Assembly: GCA_028023455.1 (NCBI GenBank)
Contig: JAQFVV010012416.1
Span: 7,879,967-7,943,966, forward strand
Reading direction: 5' to 3'
Source of the DNA: Epiperipatus broadwayi
Taxonomy: Eukaryota > Onychophora > Udeonychophora > Euonychophora > Peripatidae
Length of the DNA stretch: 64,000 nucleotides
Shown: positions 62,492-64,000 of the stretch, piece by piece
How the letters are laid out: every line of letters begins with the position of its first letter
Position numbering within the stretch: position 1 is the stretch's first letter
Notes under the pieces: model-generated
The model's database searches: none
What the model saw: only the letters and a program-made list of their open reading frames with translations
What the model was told of the DNA's origin: nothing
Program-made: the position numbers and the translations under genes

Positions 62492-64000
62492 TTAATATTA
62501 CAGTTTATAAAACATAGTGCTATATAAAATAAATATTTTATTTACATAGTAAAATAACATACATAAAATAGCCTTCATTTTGAATTACTATGGCAAAATA
62601 AAATTATACAGTACATTATAACAATAATTTATTATTTTTTATCATTAAGGCAACAAGAGTCTATTGTCTCTAAGATAATAAAACACTGACAATAAATAAA
62701 TTTGATTTATTAAATTAATACTATGCTTCACTTTGTTTTAAAATAATGGTACTTGTGACTTTTGACCCATGTGGCCACCAGAAGTGCTGGTCTGGGTCAA
62801 TTATTATAATTAGGTAATGCTTATTACTATAAAATTTAATTAAGTTATCACTTATCTAAAACTTAGTATATAATATAACATTAAAAAAAATTATTAGGCA
62901 TTTCTTTTACATTCCAGTTAAGCATTTCTCTTTACATTTCTGATATGTTTTAGTATTTCAAATGTAAAATTTAAATAAAGAAAAATATTGTTATTGCATC
63001 ACTTTATAAAATTAATTACTTAAAAAAACCTCTCAAAATATAATCCTATAACATTCTTTATTTATTCATCTTTATAATTTATCCGTCATAACATTCAGAT
63101 ATTTGGCTTTCATCCCTCTTTCTCACAATCCAACCAAAATATGCTTTAGTATTTGAGTTTAAGGATCTCTAATATTCAAACACTTATAAACATATCAAAT
63201 CATTTCTTCTCCACTTTCATTATAAGCAGTAAATAATTCAATATCATTTGTGAAAAAATCTTTCTCTCCTTTTGCATTCATGAAATTTCCAACTTTCAAC
63301 AGTCTAATTATTATTCTAACCATCTTTAAAAAACTATCATTTATGATGTAATATCAGTGGTGATTAATAATAATAACTCAAATGAGTATAAAAACATCAT
63401 CATGGTTACAGTGCTTAAGGTCACATATTTATCATGTACATTAAATTCCAGTCATGGCTTCTACCTAAGATCTTACTGAACTGTGGAAAGAACTCAACAG
63501 TTCTTCAAATAACTGCTATACAGTCCTTTATTACCTGTATTTAGATTATCAATTTATAACAATATGATTCACATATAGTCTCCTTCTTTAATATTCCTAA
63601 CACCTAGGATTTCACTTCATAATTACTCCTCTCCTTGACCACTATTCTTTATTTTTCACATGTTGAATAATTCTGCTAACATTGCAAAAACAGAAATACT
63701 AACCATGCTACAGAAATAATCTTCTAAAAAACATCTAATATTCACTTCAAGACAGTTCAAAGCATTTTATGCACAAATAATTTTGATAAAATATTCATCA
63801 GTATCATACATCTATTCATTTATGTTATAGCATTATATGATTTAGAGATCAATCCTTTCATATCACCATATCTCAACAGATACCATCCATTATGATATAT
63901 TAACTACTCAATCATATTGTAAAATATATGCACATTCAAGCATTTACAGAAAAAAATACTTAAAATTACTTTGGATGACTAACAAGGCATTCTCTCACAT
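62492..64000. other. AT-rich spacer at the window end
   Basis: From about 63040 the plus strand becomes pyrimidine-rich and less homopolymeric, and minus-strand frames read for short stretches, which may reflect a decayed LINE. No motif could be confirmed. Confidence 0.3.

Noticed and set aside
63040-64000. Decayed LINE at the window end
   Set aside because: The composition suggests it, but no reverse transcriptase, endonuclease or zinc-knuckle motif could be read.

Overview
This window is strongly AT-rich eukaryotic DNA, roughly three quarters A+T by eye. I find no intact host protein-coding gene, no rRNA and no functional tRNA gene in it. The contents are tRNA-derived SINEs with poly(A) tails and target-site duplications, Penelope-like elements (PLEs) with GIY-YIG endonuclease remnants, non-LTR retrotransposon tails, a ZBED5/SCAND3-type hAT remnant, many hairpin elements and long microsatellites. 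That mix fits an AT-rich animal, most likely an invertebrate, in an intergenic region or a very large intron. I cannot name the phylum from the sequence alone.

Layout. 0-11 kb: three short SINEs (2.0, 2.8, 9.6 kb), two other tRNA-like heads (1.6, 4.5 kb), a PLE remnant with reverse transcriptase and GIY-YIG motifs (4.76-5.66 kb, minus) beside a TTA microsatellite, a LINE 3' part (6.5-7.3 kb), and three copies of hairpin family A (3.2, 6.3, 10.5 kb). 11-25 kb: dispersed and tandem repeats, one unrecognised ORF near a poly(A) signal (12.7-13.1 kb), and a complete 610-bp family B hairpin (19.87-20.48 kb). 25.6-27.9 kb: a near-perfect 400-bp-arm palindrome of a PLE 3' end, then three interlocking inverted repeats, then a CTAT/CTGT microsatellite. 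30.8-32.4 kb: family C, a ~420-bp unit in inverted and tandem arrangement, then another palindrome. 33-39 kb: several hairpin elements (one carrying a 280-bp trinucleotide repeat), a SINE and a LINE reverse transcriptase scrap. 43.9-45 kb: a TA-flanked 955-bp DNA transposon inside another hairpin element. 46.9-49 kb: long G/C homopolymers, one pair forming part of a terminal inverted repeat. 49.09-50.38 kb: 1.29 kb of uninterrupted GATA. 51.6-56.5 kb: hairpins and a ~267-bp tandem repeat. 56.7-59.0 kb: hAT remnant interrupted by other DNA, including a SINE. 60-64 kb: a SINE, family B pieces, the complete family E hairpin and unassigned sequence.

The genes do not act as a pathway: all recognisable coding sequence is decayed mobile-element protein. 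The most interesting signal is that hairpin families A and C, at distant sites, share a short module laid out like a type I hammerhead ribozyme (CTGATGA box, small stem-loop with compensatory changes, GAAA box, GTC). The motif is known from Penelope-like elements and retrozymes, and a third hairpin at 51.7 kb carries a related motif. Activity is not proven, and no copy has every canonical core position and stem.
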